From Hermatobates lingyangjiaoensis (taxonomy: Eukaryota; Arthropoda; Insecta; Hemiptera; Hermatobatidae): a DNA stretch of 64,000 nt. The position numbers and the translations under genes are program-made. The stretch lies in contig JAPFBL010000103.1 of NCBI GenBank assembly GCA_026182355.1, forward strand, positions 1,674,001 through 1,738,000, given 5' to 3'. Under the pieces are notes generated by a model that was given only the letters and a program-made list of their open reading frames with translations, was not told the DNA's origin and searched no databases. Shown in pieces: positions 22,593 through 35,309 of the stretch (position 1 is its first letter; every line of letters begins with the position of its first letter).

Positions 22593-22982
22593 ATACAATC
22601 CAACAGCACCACGTATAAACTTGAAGGCCTAAATCTCGTAGATTTCAGTCAAAACCATTCGGATAAACTTTTATCAAATAGAGAAGATCCAATAGTTTGA
22701 CATATAAAGCGCCCATAAAAAAAAGTGCAATTTCTGTTATGAGCTTTTTCCGTCTCAGGGTCAACAGGAACTTTAATATGAAGTTCTGTGCATATAGTTC
22801 TTTTGTAGAAATATCCTGCTCACATACACACACGAGTAAATTTTTCATAATAAAAAAAGTGACCAAAGAATGTCATAATGTGTCAAAATCTCACTACCAG
22901 GTTTTCTTTATGACTTCTATAGTAAGTGATAAAATAATAATATTGTACCTCAGAATGAGTACAATATTTAACCTGAGGTATA

Positions 22983-23040
22983 TTTTACCTCAGAATGAGT
23001 AAATACCACACAATTACGGATTGCACGACTAATGATTTAA
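22983..23040 (+). repeat. Second copy of the flank of the 1452-1721 foldback
   Basis: TTTTACCTCAGAATGAGTAA, CCACACAATTACGGATTG and CTAATGATTT match 1710-1768 almost exactly. No foldback arm is present here, apart from a short CCTGAGGTA/TACCTCAG hairpin just before it. Confidence 0.65.
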
Positions 23041-23042
23041 TA

Positions 23043-24715
23043 ATATTGTGTTTACTAACTTGTGTACCAACAAGAAGCATGTATTTAATAATATTATTAT
23101 TTGGATTAATAATTTCTAAATGAAGTTTTCAAAATAATATAAGTACAGTAGTATAATTACTGTATTTCTGTTATAGTAAAAGAACTATAAAAGTGCTGAA
23201 ATAGAAGGTTATCTAATTGTAATGTTGAAACTACTGGAGAAGATAATTCAAAAAGACATGAATTTCAGAATATCATTCTATTTTTGAATAGATTCAGTAA
23301 AAGATATTATTTGCGATTCAGTGATACATTTCTGTATTGTTTGTAAGTATTGCGTGGTGACTTCAATTAGTCACAACACTTTGTATATTTGAGTACTATT
23401 GGACTGTGAATGTAGCTAACCTGGAAATGGTTGAAGCCTACTCCAGATTTGATTCGTAATTTAAATTGCCCCCTATTCTGTTTCATAATAATTTAATTCA
23501 ATTTCTAGTTTAGCTTAAACCAGTTCCATTGTTGAGATTATTAATATTTGGAAGACAATTGTACATTCTCAATTGTCTGCTGCAATATTGTCTAACCAGC
23601 CACCCTTGAAATGGCTTATCCAAAATCCTCCCAAGTCACTTATGCACAGTGTAAAAGAGAAAAAGTTCACTTTAAAACAAATCATTGTTGACTTTTTCTG
23701 AACTCATTCAGAAGCATAGACCTGTATTTGCATGACTGTTTATATAATTATTGCACTGATTATTATAATTATAAAGACCTATATTTTATTCATTAATTTT
23801 TATAATGAAAGCTATATATAATCATTAAAATGACGATTACGCTAAATATCATCATGAGGTTTACATGGAATCAATATATTGATGTTTAAATAAAATTATT
23901 ATTCCATAATTTAAATTAGGACTAATTAAATAGTCTCATAAAATGATACTATTTAAGCAGCTATACTAAATGAGTTATTTTAAAACGATACTCCAATTTT
24001 TTCTTGTAGCATTATCTGTTTCTATTTATATACTTTTTGGTCACTTTGCAAACGGGGAGCGTGTGTTTTGTAAATACGAATCAAATAACGAATATTTGTA
24101 TTGTATTACATTTAAACATATTTATTTTATGATAAAATAATATCTACAATAATAACATTTTATTGTAAAGAAGGAAGAATAAACATTTTATTATTAAGAT
24201 CTAAGGTGGGATCGAGATATATAGCTGATTATTAAAGTTACTGGTAGATAGGGTAGAAGTGAAGCCAAATGTCTAGATCCCCAAAAGGCCACCGTGAATG
24301 GATAAGCAAATTCTTATACAATAGTTATATTGTAAAATTTTTGAATCTATCATTTTATTACTTGATCAGTGCATCTCAAACTGTTTCCCATCTTTCAAAA
24401 GATTCAGCAGTTTCATCATTGCCTTCGTTTATCACCTTAGTTAATTCAGTAAATAATTTTCTAAAAGCTTAGACTTTACAAGTAATGATTGTTAAATAAT
24501 CTTCTTCTTACATGCCAAAATGTATTGTCTTTATTACCCAAATTATAATTCTTTATATTCTCTATCATGTTTCTCAACAATCCTCAGAAGGCAGCATTTC
24601 ATGGTTCAAAAGTCCATATGTGGTCTTATGACCGCAACTTCCCAACGCTTGATATAGATACTTGATTATCAAGTATAATCAATACTTGATTAAATGATTT
24701 GATTCCACGAACTAA
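23043..24715. other. AT-rich intergenic DNA
   Basis: No gene recognised. 23390-23640 is less AT-biased but has no identifiable feature. Confidence 0.4.
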
Positions 24716-24719
24716 ATAC

Positions 24720-25205
24720 ACAAGACTCACAGAAAGTACAAAAAAAAAGGGATAAAAGAAAGTAACTACTATATTTTGACCGAAGTTGTTTTCAGGTAGA
24801 GAGTAAAGAGCCTCTCCGAAGACAGGTGACGATTGAAGTAATTCCAGGAGACACTCAATCAGTGTATTCAACTTACAGATTGAGGAAAGAAAAGGATAAG
24901 AAATTATGATTAATAAAAATAATATATGAGTTAGTATTTTTTTTCTTTTATATTATATTTTTCTTTACTTATCTGTATTTATTTATTATTTTCTGTCGAA
25001 ATGTATTTTTTTATCAATTTCTTCCCTCCCACTGTAAGTTAGCTATACTGATTGAGGCTATCTTGCATGATGTGACTTCAGTAGTCCCCTGTCTTCGGAA
25101 CAACTCACTTCCTTATCTCTCTTCCTGATGACAATGCGGTCGAAACATAGTAGTGAGTTTCTGTTATCTATTTTAAGTGTGTTATTTCTGTTTATCTAGT
25201 TTATA
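24720..25205. repeat. Inverted pair of PLE termini, TAGTAGTGAGT family
   Basis: Minus-strand terminus at 24720-24880 and plus-strand terminus at 25015-25205 share CTGTCTTCGGA, the CCTGATGA core and TAGTAGTGAGT words in mirror order, with about 130 nt between. The right core (25125-25146) reads CTGATGA...GCGGTC then GAAAC, with GAC/GTC able to pair. Confidence 0.6.
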
Positions 25206-25209
25206 TATT

Positions 25210-26775
25210 TTAGGATATCCTTGGTTGGGCCAGAAGAACCACATCTCATGGAACACTTTATGTTTGCAGAATCAGGGATAAAAAAGGCAAATACTGGTTG
25301 ATAGATGGCAAAGATTAACCTAGAAAAAGTCTAGATATACATTTACCACTTTGAGAACTGTACGTAAGAAAAAAAATAGAGATCGTTAGAATGGACCTTG
25401 CTTGTTTTCCTTATAGAATGGATATTTTTAATCTAAATTCTCTATATGAGAGATTAATAATAACATTTCGATGAGATCAATGGTTTCTTTCTTTAATTCA
25501 TTAATTATTCATCGAATCTGTTTTTATACACATAGCCAGATCAATATTTTCATTTTTAGAAAAAGTTCCAAACATTTTAACTTTAATTTCTACCATTATA
25601 TTTCAAAATATCAATGATGTTCAAATATTCAATTAAAGTGAACATAACTTATTTTTATAAATAAGTTTTATTCAAATAAAATTGATAAACAGTTAGTTTT
25701 ATTTATTTCATCGAGAACGATTTAATTTAATTTACATTATTGACGCTTAACTTTGTTCTAAATATGGTTTTCAAATTATATTTTCCTTTGCCGTTCGTCT
25801 ATACGTCTCTAACTTGACTGCATATTTTGAAATCATGTTCAGAGATGAAATGAATAAAGTTTTATAAAAGTGAGCAGTTTTTACTGTGAACATTTTATTT
25901 TTTATAATCCCTACTGCTGCTTAATTTGCATAGATCATCAAACTCTACTGCTTTGTTCAAACCAGAGATCGTTGTGTAGGTATCAGTTATGCCTTTGAGA
26001 AACCTTTATCAAATGGGTTTTAATGCTTCAAGATACTATACAATTTTTGTATAAAGGTAACTAACCTGAAAAATAGTCGTCTTATTCTAAAGCTCTTGGC
26101 TAAGGAATTAAAACTGTCATTGAAAACACCAATAAGATAATAGTACTCTCTAAATGAGGATTACTAACACAAAATGTACTAAAATACTAAGAAATAATAT
26201 GAAATGTATGCTTATATTGATACCGCTTGTTTGATAGGTATTTAAACTCAAGACTCTCTGATATCGATTGGTTCTACTTGAAAATCCACAAAAGGTCGGT
26301 TGAATATAGCAACTTTTTAACTACCATATAATTTTTTGTACCATAATATTAAGAAATATAAGTTTATTTTCAGTGTACATACTAATGATATCAACTGGTA
26401 ATATAATATGAGCCCGGTAAAAAAAGAAACAAAATATAAAAATATTGGGTAGTGAGGAGGAAGTAATAAGTATACAGCTCTGATATTTATCTCAACCTGA
26501 AAATAAGATATGGAAGGACATGTAAATATTTTAAATACAACTCCATTCACTGAAGTAAAAAGAACATTCCGAACAATGGTTTTCCGGAATATATTTTTGG
26601 TTGCATGGACGATGAAATAATTTTCAAAATAAAACTCCAATTTTTTCTTTTTTTAACAAAAAGAAAACTAACTTGTCTATTTAGCAAGAATAATGTTTAA
26701 GTAAATATTCAAAAGAAAACAGATTTACGAGGGTTCCGACTACAAATGGGATTGTAGGGGAGGTAAGGTCTCTCT
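25210..26775. other. AT-rich intergenic DNA
   Basis: No feature recognised; the frame at 26317-26640 (minus) is hydrophobic without domain signal. Confidence 0.4.
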
Positions 26776-26777
26776 CA

Positions 26778-26780
<3 letters not shown>

Positions 26781-26811
<31 letters not shown>
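26781..26811. repeat. (CT)n microsatellite
   Basis: About 15 CT units. Confidence 0.95.
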
Positions 26812-26817
<6 letters not shown>

Positions 26818-27412
26818 CGGAGTCCAGAAGAGCGTTTTTCTACCTTTTCCGAGCCAAGGCACTTTCTTTTATTGAAAATATCTCAAGGCTCAGCTGAAAA
26901 TGTGAAGAAAAGCTTATAAAACCAATATAAATTTTATATTGTTAATATAACCTTTTTTTAACATTTATCAATAACGTTGTATTAATGTCACCTTGAATAG
27001 GAATTAAAAAAAAAAGGATCGTATAAACTTTATATTTATACTCACTCAGAAAGCAGGTTTATTTGGATGAACACAGAGCTGATAGTCTGGTAGGAATCAG
27101 TGGCAAAAATTTATTAAGCACTTCCTCCAGAGCTCTCAATCAGTTTTTTAGTTTTTACATCAATCAGGCTTGGAAAGATGACTTCACAAAGATATATTGT
27201 GAAAAATTAGAGAAAGGTCAAGATAGCTTTGATGGCTAGTATTAAGAAGTCTTTGGCAGTCGTTAACCATCAAACTTTCCAAAGGTGGATCGGCAAAACT
27301 TAGCCTGACACCACGATCTTGTCTTTAGTTACTTCCTCGTGCTTCTGCAATGTTATGACTTTTTTAACAGCTGATGTTGAAATTTTATGAGTCACTAACC
27401 CAACAAGGCTGA

Positions 27413-27616
27413 TTAATAACGTGGAGACTGATTAATAACGTGGAGACTTTTGTATCCCTTTTTTACACCAATTACTAACTCAAATTCATACAGAAGGGCA
27501 TTGATTTCTGGACTGCTTTCAATTAGGCGTACAACGTCATCAATAAAAAGATTAAATAGCGTGGAGCTTAAATCTGTGCCCTGGGGAAACCCTTGTCTCC
27601 TAATTACTATGTGCAA
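27413..27616 (-). pseudogene. LINE reverse transcriptase fragment
   Basis: Translates to RRQGFPQGTDLSSTLFNLF, then IDD, and INALLYEFELVIG. The first is RT motif 4 (G-PQG-x-LS-LFN-F) of non-LTR retrotransposons. The second is the catalytic motif, where YADD has become YEFE, so both catalytic Asp residues are lost. The frame upstream (27617-27715) may hold more RT but has stops. No endonuclease or RNase H is attached. Probably an old R1- or Jockey-group fragment. Confidence 0.7.
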
Positions 27617-27734
27617 ATATATTTCTCTTATATTTGGTCATCAAGTATATATTCCTTATCATTTACATAATGATAAAATTTATTTGTCTTACTTACTGAT
27701 AGCTCTTCATTTTTAGAATTAGTAATAATACAAT

Positions 27735-27830
27735 CCGTCATACCTCGTAAAGTCTCTGAAAAGCTCGACCGGTTTCGGGTCCGTCTGGATCCAATCTTCA
27801 AGAGCACCTAACTGACTATTAACTGACATA
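27735..27830 (-). repeat. PLE terminus, GTACCTCGTAA family
   Basis: Shares its outer word with the foldback at 33.96-34.28 kb. Contains the core at 27772-27802: minus strand CTTGAAGA, a 6-bp stem GGATCC/GGACCC with one mismatch, then GAAAC. Confidence 0.5.
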
Positions 27831-27834
27831 TCTT

Positions 27835-28672
27835 TTATGATGAATGAAAATTACTATTATATGATTTCATCTTTAGCACTATATTTTTTGGTTGTTTGTT
27901 GTATTTGTGATAACAACACTATATTGAAACAACAACGGAATATACTATACAAGTATAGCTGCGGATCGCCAGTCTGAAAAGATTCAGGCCCTTAGTTTAA
28001 TAATAGTAATAATATTTCAGATTGATCAATATTTGAAGTTCCTTATAACAAACAACGTGATTATCACCACATGCAAACAAATGGTACATTACGGATTATC
28101 AATCAGTTTGATATTACTCTTACACATTAAAATAAAATCAACACTCATTTTATTGTTAACAAGTTTTGATATTATGTTTACTTATAGTAAATTTGAGTAT
28201 AGACAATTCCAGTTTATCTACGAAAAGCAGTTGCAAAGATGGAAGCTTGGCTGATTTATTATTTATAAAATTTGAAATAAGTTTAATCAACTCCAGTCAA
28301 ATTGAATATTTAAATACCATTAATATTTTACTGTAATCATTTTTAAGTACTGCCTTTTGTTTATATCCGTAATGACTTAACTAGAGCCGTTTTAAAGTGA
28401 ATATATTAAATTTCAATTGATAAAAAAAATATACTTATGATTGTTTGAAGTTTTGGCTGTAAAGAATAATTTTTTTCACGGACTGCATAATGTACAGTCT
28501 AATGCTTGTGTAATGCTAATGTACACTGAAACTTGTGAACAAATTTAAATCAATTTGTCCACTGTTTGTATACAATGCACACTCTTAAAAAATTACAATA
28601 TGAGTTCTGAGCTTGCTGTCCCATTTCATGTTATTGGTGGTTACTTTGACGCAACTGCTACGCACAGGAACA

Positions 28673-28740
<68 letters not shown>

Positions 28741-31165
28741 TTTAAGAAACTTGTTTTATTTGACTCAAATGTCTTCGAAATGTAAATTTCTGTTAAAAAA
28801 CTCGATTAAGATTTCGTAAACTCAGTATATTCTTATATTGCTTTATATTTCATATAGAAAAATAAATTAATGCACATAAAATTACAGAAATATTTTTTTT
28901 TTGTATTGAAATAAGCTAATTTATATGTTTTATATATTAAAGAAAAGGTAGTGTTACATAAATTAATTTCTGTACATACAGATAATTTCTAAAGTTGATA
29001 AAATTATGGAAACATGTGACTGCTGATACTGGAAAAATGTTTCAATGAAGCTTTACTTACTCCAAAGTCTCTGTCAGATTTTTAAGTGAAGAAAAGACGT
29101 GGTATATGACAAGGTACAGGCATATTTACTCAGACGACAGGGATTCTCATAATTAGAAGTGTACTTTGATTTGAAGCTGAACAAACATGGAGTCAGGTAT
29201 AAAGTTTTTGAAACAGTTGAAATGAAGGCTAATTTTTAGTTTGGGTCTTTCATTACTGAATCCATTAAGTTTGCAATTTGATGCTTACAGAGCGTAGACG
29301 ACTAACCCAAGAGTAATTCATTCAACCAACTTATATCTCCCATTTAGCATGTATAATTTATACCCCCACTCTTTTCTTGCCAACCAATAAATTTTAACTG
29401 TAAGTCTTACAAATCTTTTAACAAAGTTAATTAATTAGATTAGAGAAATTTTTAAATATCTACGTATAAAATTGTACATTTTAATTTTTTTTATATTAAT
29501 TATTATTACTATTTCTACTTTAATGTAAGTTAAGTGTAGGAATCATATAGAAGGAATATATTTTGGGATTTATAACTATATGGATGTTTTGATATTCCTG
29601 GAGTCCTTTCCGGATGTACGAGTATGTAGGTTGTTCACCGCATGCGAATAGGTTGAAATATGAATTTGAAAATTTGTCTTAACTCCTAAAGTGCAAGCGA
29701 TTGACAAACGGGTTTTGGAGGTGTCTAAATGCTCTACATTTGTTTGTCAGTATGGTTTTATATTAAAGCACATATATTCAGTAAATACTAGACATTTAAA
29801 ATTTTTGCTCCTAGTTTTTTTTTTATTGTCAGAGAACAGCATGCTCCACCCGAAGGCACCACACGCATCAAAATCTTCAATGCTACACAACAATCTCCAT
29901 CATGCTATGCAAATATATGCTCCTAGTATTCTTTACATGTTAGTAATGTAAGGTAAAATTTCATGACTTTTGTTTTAATCCGAAGGCTAACTGAAATGAC
30001 AACTATGAAAGTCTACCTTTTATTCAATTGTCGAATATATTTACTTTTTAAAATCACAAATTCAATATAAGTAGTTAATTAAAATAGGATTAATTTTCAA
30101 TATAAACAAAGCAATCAATAACCAATCAACAATTGAAATAATTCATATTTTAAGATGTTAATCACAAAATGATTAACGTCTTAATTACAAATATATAATT
30201 GGTTAATTTATATTTGACCAATCAAATATACTAAATAAAGTGTCCTATGAATGAAAAATGATGTTAAAAAATTATTTAATATGTATGCTCTGAGTTTATC
30301 ATCTCTTTAAAATGATAACAAAATTGACTCTATAATTAACTACTAAATATTATTTACTAATCTCTATCTGATAATACCACTGATTTCTTTCATTCATTTA
30401 ATGATTTGATACCTTACAATGAATTTTACAAATGTCACTAGTTAGTAATGGTTTTTTGTTTAATTTGATTTGGTAAATCATATGATTTAAATCAGTGCCA
30501 ATTGTATCTATTTGATTTCATTATCCAATCATCAATCACTAGAGTTGATAAAAACATTTTTTCAAAGGTCTGCTAATTGTTCAAATATGGTTACTATATG
30601 TACGTAATAACTTTAACATTAGTCATGAAACAAATATTAAAAAAAAATTAATTAAGTTGAATGTTCATTACTTTTGTAATGTTCATTAATGTTTGCTTAT
30701 AGTAGAGTTGAGTGTAGGCCTTTTGGTGTTGCCTTTAGAAGAACTATTCTGATGTTGCAGAATACTATACCATTAATGTGGGGGGATTGAACTACTCAAA
30801 GCTGTACTTACCGTGTTTAATGTAATCTCAGTGAATAATTTGCAAAAAAGGGGGATTAGAGGTGCAGAATCAAAAAAACATTAAATGGACCAAAATCTTC
30901 TTAAAGTATTATCTTTGGGCAGACTACCTCTCATTACTCTAAACCAATTTTTTTTTAGTATAATGTAATCTCTCACTTTTTTTGACTATATCTGGTATTT
31001 CTCCATTTCGTTCTTACCTCCTCTCTCGTAGTCTTCCTCCGATTATATCAGTACATTTATTTATATCTCTTGCTCACTTTTCCTCTCTCTGCTCTCTATC
31101 GTTTCCTCTGACTAGCTAAATGTTCATCATGACACCAATACTATAATATTATATCTTGATAATCT
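27835..31165. other. Intergenic DNA
   Basis: AT-rich. A (CA)n(GA)n microsatellite lies at 28670-28736. At 30700-30725 there is an isolated end word of the unclassified repeat (TATAGTAGAGTTGAGTGTAGGCC-like). No gene recognised; frames near 28555 are microsatellite artefacts. Confidence 0.4.
28670..28736. repeat. Compound (CA)n(GA)n microsatellite
   Basis: About 10 CA units followed by about 22 GA units. Confidence 0.95.
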
Positions 31166-31169
31166 GGAC

Positions 31170-31582
31170 GAGTGTTACTCAAACGGAGCTCCCTGGCACC
31201 TTGGAAGGTTGCCACTTGCACCACAAGATAAACGAACAAGAAATTAAAATTTTAAAACTTTGCATTATTTTCATTTATTTTAGAAAGACCCAGTACATAT
31301 GTTGTTTTTAAGACTGAGGCAAGTCTCCACCACGTATTATTTTGAACAGGAAGGCAAATTTCTTTAAACTTCAATCAGCAATAGATAATATCTTCTTTTT
31401 TCCTTTCTTTGGACATTTCAATAATTTGTAACTGATACTTGTCTCTTAAAAAGAAAACTATTCCTTTTGATTTCCTATCATTCTCCTGTTTTCAAATTTC
31501 AGGAATAAATTGTCCTGATGCACCCCAATGATTTGGTTATTTCATATGTACGCCCTCGGGTAAAAATATTGGAGAAACACTG
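31170..31582. mobile_element. Possible non-autonomous hAT-like element
   Basis: The ends are inverted and hAT-like: GAGTGTTACTC at the left and GAGAAACACTG at the right (reverse complement CAGTGTTTCTC). The 8-bp flanks ATCTGGAC and ATCCAGGC agree at five positions, a weak duplication. No transposase is present in the 413 bp between them. Confidence 0.4.
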
Positions 31583-31680
31583 ATCCAGGCCAAGGGTATC
31601 ACACTCAGATTTGTATTAGTCTTATATATAGTTTATATTTATATAGTTGATCATATATTTATAATTTTTTACTTTACTAT

Positions 31681-33275
31681 TAGTAAAGTAGAGTGATCGT
31701 GAAAAAATTCGATCTCGAGATTTTGACGGAATTACATGTTTTGAGGTCCCAGAAGTCGTTTTATAAAGTTTTTACGATGATGTCTGCGTGTGTGTGGGTG
31801 GGTGCGTGGGTGGGTGGGTGCGTGTGTTAGCATTTCTTGTTACCACGCTACGGTCCAGAATCTTTGATGGATCAAGTTGATATTTTACACAAAAATGGGC
31901 CCAATAAAGACAAAGATCCCTATTGTTTGGGAAGAATTATGCATGATGGGAAAGTCACTTTTTTTGCCAAAAACCGTTTTTTTTAAAACATTTATTTCTC
32001 CTAAACTGGTAATTCTACACTTTTGAAATTTTGACATTATCTTTGAAGTTACAAACGCAACAAACGAAAAATATATTCAGAATTTTAAAACAACGGGAAA
32101 TATTTTTTTTTCACTAAAATGTAAAAATTTTGACTTTTAATTCAATCTCAAACCTTGTGAGAGCGATACAAACCATACTGTTAGACGGATCACAATGAAA
32201 CTATGCCTAAAAATAGAACATTATGTAGAGAATGAGTTGAGATATTTTTTTTTAAAATTACATTCGCTAAAGGGGCGTTACAGTACGATTTCTGTTTTTA
32301 GAAAATGTTTTTTTGACGCTAAACGGCTCATTAAAAAATAATGAAAATTTGACCAAAAATGGAACAAAAAATTAGCAATTCACGAAAAAAAAATCATGAA
32401 GTTTCAATTACGTAAAAGAGCAATAACGCTATAAAAACTCATTGTTTATCCTAGACTAAGATATACTTGTCGAATTTTTATATTTTTTTACATTGTTTAC
32501 ATTGACTTAGAAATTTTTTGAGCGAATCCACTGAGATAAAATTGATATTTATAAAGGAACAATTTAAATTGTTTATTGACTTATATGAGATGTAAGAGGA
32601 ATAATATTGTGCAGGAAAATAATAACACTCACTGTGAAAAAATTCGTATATATGTTATTTGACAAAGGGGAAGGAAAATGATCTTATTAAATACTAAGAA
32701 GCTTGTTATTATTATTATTTTAAAGATTAAAATTCTCAGTATAATAATTCTGTTAAAAACCAAAAATGTAAAAGATAATTCAATATTGAAATCTTTCGTT
32801 TTGAGATTAATAAAAGTAATTATCGTACATCTTTAATTAACAAAGCACCTTAAAATAACATTTTCTTCGCTGTTTAAGATATTTTTCAGAGAAAATAAGG
32901 GTATTTTCCTGTTTTAAAATTTAAAATTTTACTTTAATATTCAATGTAGAAGGATGTCAAATAAACGATGTAAGAAATCCACTGGCTGTTTCAACGAAAG
33001 CCATTCTCTTGTAGGAGAATAAATCTTTTCAAGAAATGTTCACTTTGGTTTTTCAAAAATGTTATTACTGCTGTAGTTATACTAATGAAATTATTTGTGA
33101 TGTACAAAAATAAGCTTATAAATTGATATGTCCTTCAATCACTATCTGTACTACCTCAGGAATGAAAGGCTAATAATTATATCCCATTTAGATGTTTACG
33201 TTATGCTTAAATGAGACGTTATGTTTTATATACTCAAGAAATTTGACATTAAGTTACTTATAGTAAAGTAGAGTG
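31681..33275 (+). repeat. Unclassified dispersed repeat, copy 2 (longest)
   Basis: It runs from TAGTAAAGTAGAGTG at 31681-31695 to the same 15-mer at 33261-33275. The left part (31700-32400) matches, in reverse, 34640-35305; the right part matches 15170-16735. No protein is conserved between copies, so it seems non-coding. The flanking direct 15-mer could be a terminal repeat or a target-site duplication. An isolated end word also occurs near 62313. Confidence 0.6.
31796..31818 (+). other. G-quadruplex-capable run
   Basis: Five GGG runs within 23 nt, separated by T or TGCGT, inside the unclassified repeat. The inverted copy near 35165-35195 has only partial C-runs at this place. Confidence 0.55.
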
Positions 33276-33279
33276 TAGG

Positions 33280-33960
33280 CCACTCCAGATTTTTTATTTT
33301 GTTATATACATTGTACACTATTCATTGATTTAATGATAACGTAAGACCGTACGCTCTACACATCAATGACTTTATATCCCCACTAAGAATTCTTCAAAAT
33401 ATAGGAGTTAAATTTATATTTCTTTTGAATGACTGTCATTTCAGTTAAAACACTTATTTATTTAAAAATAATTAAAATAGAAAAGGTTAATTAGATGAGT
33501 TCTTCTGGAAAAAAATAAACAGTCAGTTTGAATTACACTCAGGTTTAAAGGAAGATAAGTGTGATCTAGTGTAATTTGATAATAATTGTATTCTGATTGG
33601 CTCAGTGTGTTGGAAATAGATTTGAAGGTGGGTGTTGTAGAACTGATGGTGTTGACATCTTGACCGTCATCCACCGTCTTGACAGGACTATCTCTAAACA
33701 ATCTCACGTCTAGAAACACGCCGCAGCTTGCCTATTATTCTACCATGTACAAAGATAACTGGCTCCAACATGCTAGACATTCGCAATTAACTCCTCTTCA
33801 CAACAATATCCTTTACTTATTTATCAATCACTAACATATGCAATTTTTCTCAAGAACTGAAAACAAACTGAACATTATTTCTAATTCTTTTAAACGAATT
33901 GAACACTATTTAAAAAATTTTGGCTAAAAAATTTAACAGAATATGGGATAAATATTATTC
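33280..33960. other. Intergenic DNA
   Basis: No supported feature; the minus-strand frame 33462-33719 has no domain signal. Confidence 0.4.
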
Positions 33961-33961
33961 A

Positions 33962-34278
33962 TATTAGAAATAGGTAAAACCGTCGTACCTCGTAAGACGA
34001 TCATGGAGTTGGAGCGCTTTCGGACGTTGTCCATCTTCGATCGCAACAAACCTACTGAGCTGTTATATAGGGGATTGGTAATCTGTCAAGTCCACTGCTG
34101 TCCTGATATTATTTAGTTATTTTGATTTTTAGTTTTTAGCTATTATCTAGTTTGGGTTTTTTTTATATTTTATATAACAGCTCAGTAGGTTTGTTGAGAT
34201 TGAAGATGGACGTCGTCCGAAAGCGCTCCAACTCCATGATCATCTTACGAGGTACGACGGTTTTACCTATTTCTAATA
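33962..34278. repeat. Foldback: 108-bp arms, 101-nt spacer, PLE termini
   Basis: Bases 33962-34069 pair with 34171-34278 in exact register with few mismatches. Each arm has the words GTACCTCGTAAG/CTTACGAGGTAC, GGAGCGCTTTCGGACG and a core: right arm 34200-34224 TTGAAGA, U, stem GGAC/GTCC, GAAAG; left arm 34016-34043 the mirror. Same family as 27735-27830. Confidence 0.8.
34200..34224 (+). ncRNA. Hammerhead-like motif (core first base changed)
   Basis: UUGAAGA, U, 4-bp stem GGAC/GUCC with loop GUC, then GAAAGC. The first core C is U here; in the mirror arm the core is also changed, but the stem is kept. Confidence 0.38.
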
Positions 34279-34639
34279 TAGATCATACTAACCTCAGTGG
34301 TATTACCAATATGCATGTATTTAAATATTATTCACTTCTCACTTCTGTGTGGACATTTACTCTCTGAGACTTTGAATACCAATGTTATGTAAATACCTTC
34401 CATATGAAGTAAACAAACATTTATTAGTGGATAAATCAACATTAAATCAGTTAGCCGAAGAGAGATAAAAGTACATGAAGTGTGATAAGTAATAAGAAAA
34501 CATCGGCAGGCTCCCCAACTTGCAAGCAGTTATGGGATAGAAAAAAAATAAATATTCGTAAAAAATGCAATAAAAAATTGTTAAATTTTTATTTCATTGT
34601 TGAGCAAAATTTTGTTAATTTTTTTATTTCGTTGTTGGG

Positions 34640-35305
34640 CAATATTTCCTGTTTCTTAACCAGCCGTTTAGCGTTAAAAAAACTTTTTTGAAAAGGAAAA
34701 TGTACTGTTTTTCACCCTTTAACCCTTTTGGTGAATGTTACTTTGAAAAAAAATCTCATCTCATCCTCCACATAACGTTCTATTTTTAGGTATAGTTTCA
34801 TTTTGATCCGTCAAACTGTGTGGCTTATATCTCTCACAAGATTTCAAAATGAATTATAAGTCAACATTTTTATATTATGTTGAAAAAAAAAATATTTCCC
34901 GTTATTTTAAAAATCTGAATATATTTTTCATTTATTTCATTTGTAATATCAAAGATAATGCCTAATTTTCAAAACTCTAAAATTATTAGTTTAGGAAAAA
35001 ATGTAGTCTAAAAACAGGTTTTTGGGGAAAAAAGTGACTTTCTCTGCATTCATAATTGCTCCAAACAATGGAGCTCATCTGCACTATGAAGCCCATTATT
35101 GTGTAAAATATCAATTTGTTCCGTCAAAGATTCTGGACCCTAGAGAGACCACAAACTTTGAATACATACTCACCCACCAACCCACGCACCTGCACAACAC
35201 AGACATCATCGAAAAAACTTCTTAAAATGACTTGTATGACCTCAAAACATATAGTTATGTCAAAATCTCGAGATCGAATTTTTTCACTTATAGTAAAATA
35301 ATACT
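34640..35305 (-). repeat. Unclassified dispersed repeat, copy 3 (inverted, partial)
   Basis: Reverse complement of about 31690-32350: CAAAATCTCGAGATCGAATT at the right end, GTGACTTTCTCTGCATTCAT, CAGCCGTTTAGCGTTAAAAA at the left end. Contains the chance frames near 35022-35301. Confidence 0.6.
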
Positions 35306-35309
35306 ACAA

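Noticed and set aside
28555..28819. His/Thr and Arg/Glu repeat proteins
   Set aside because: Translations of the (CA)n(GA)n microsatellite.
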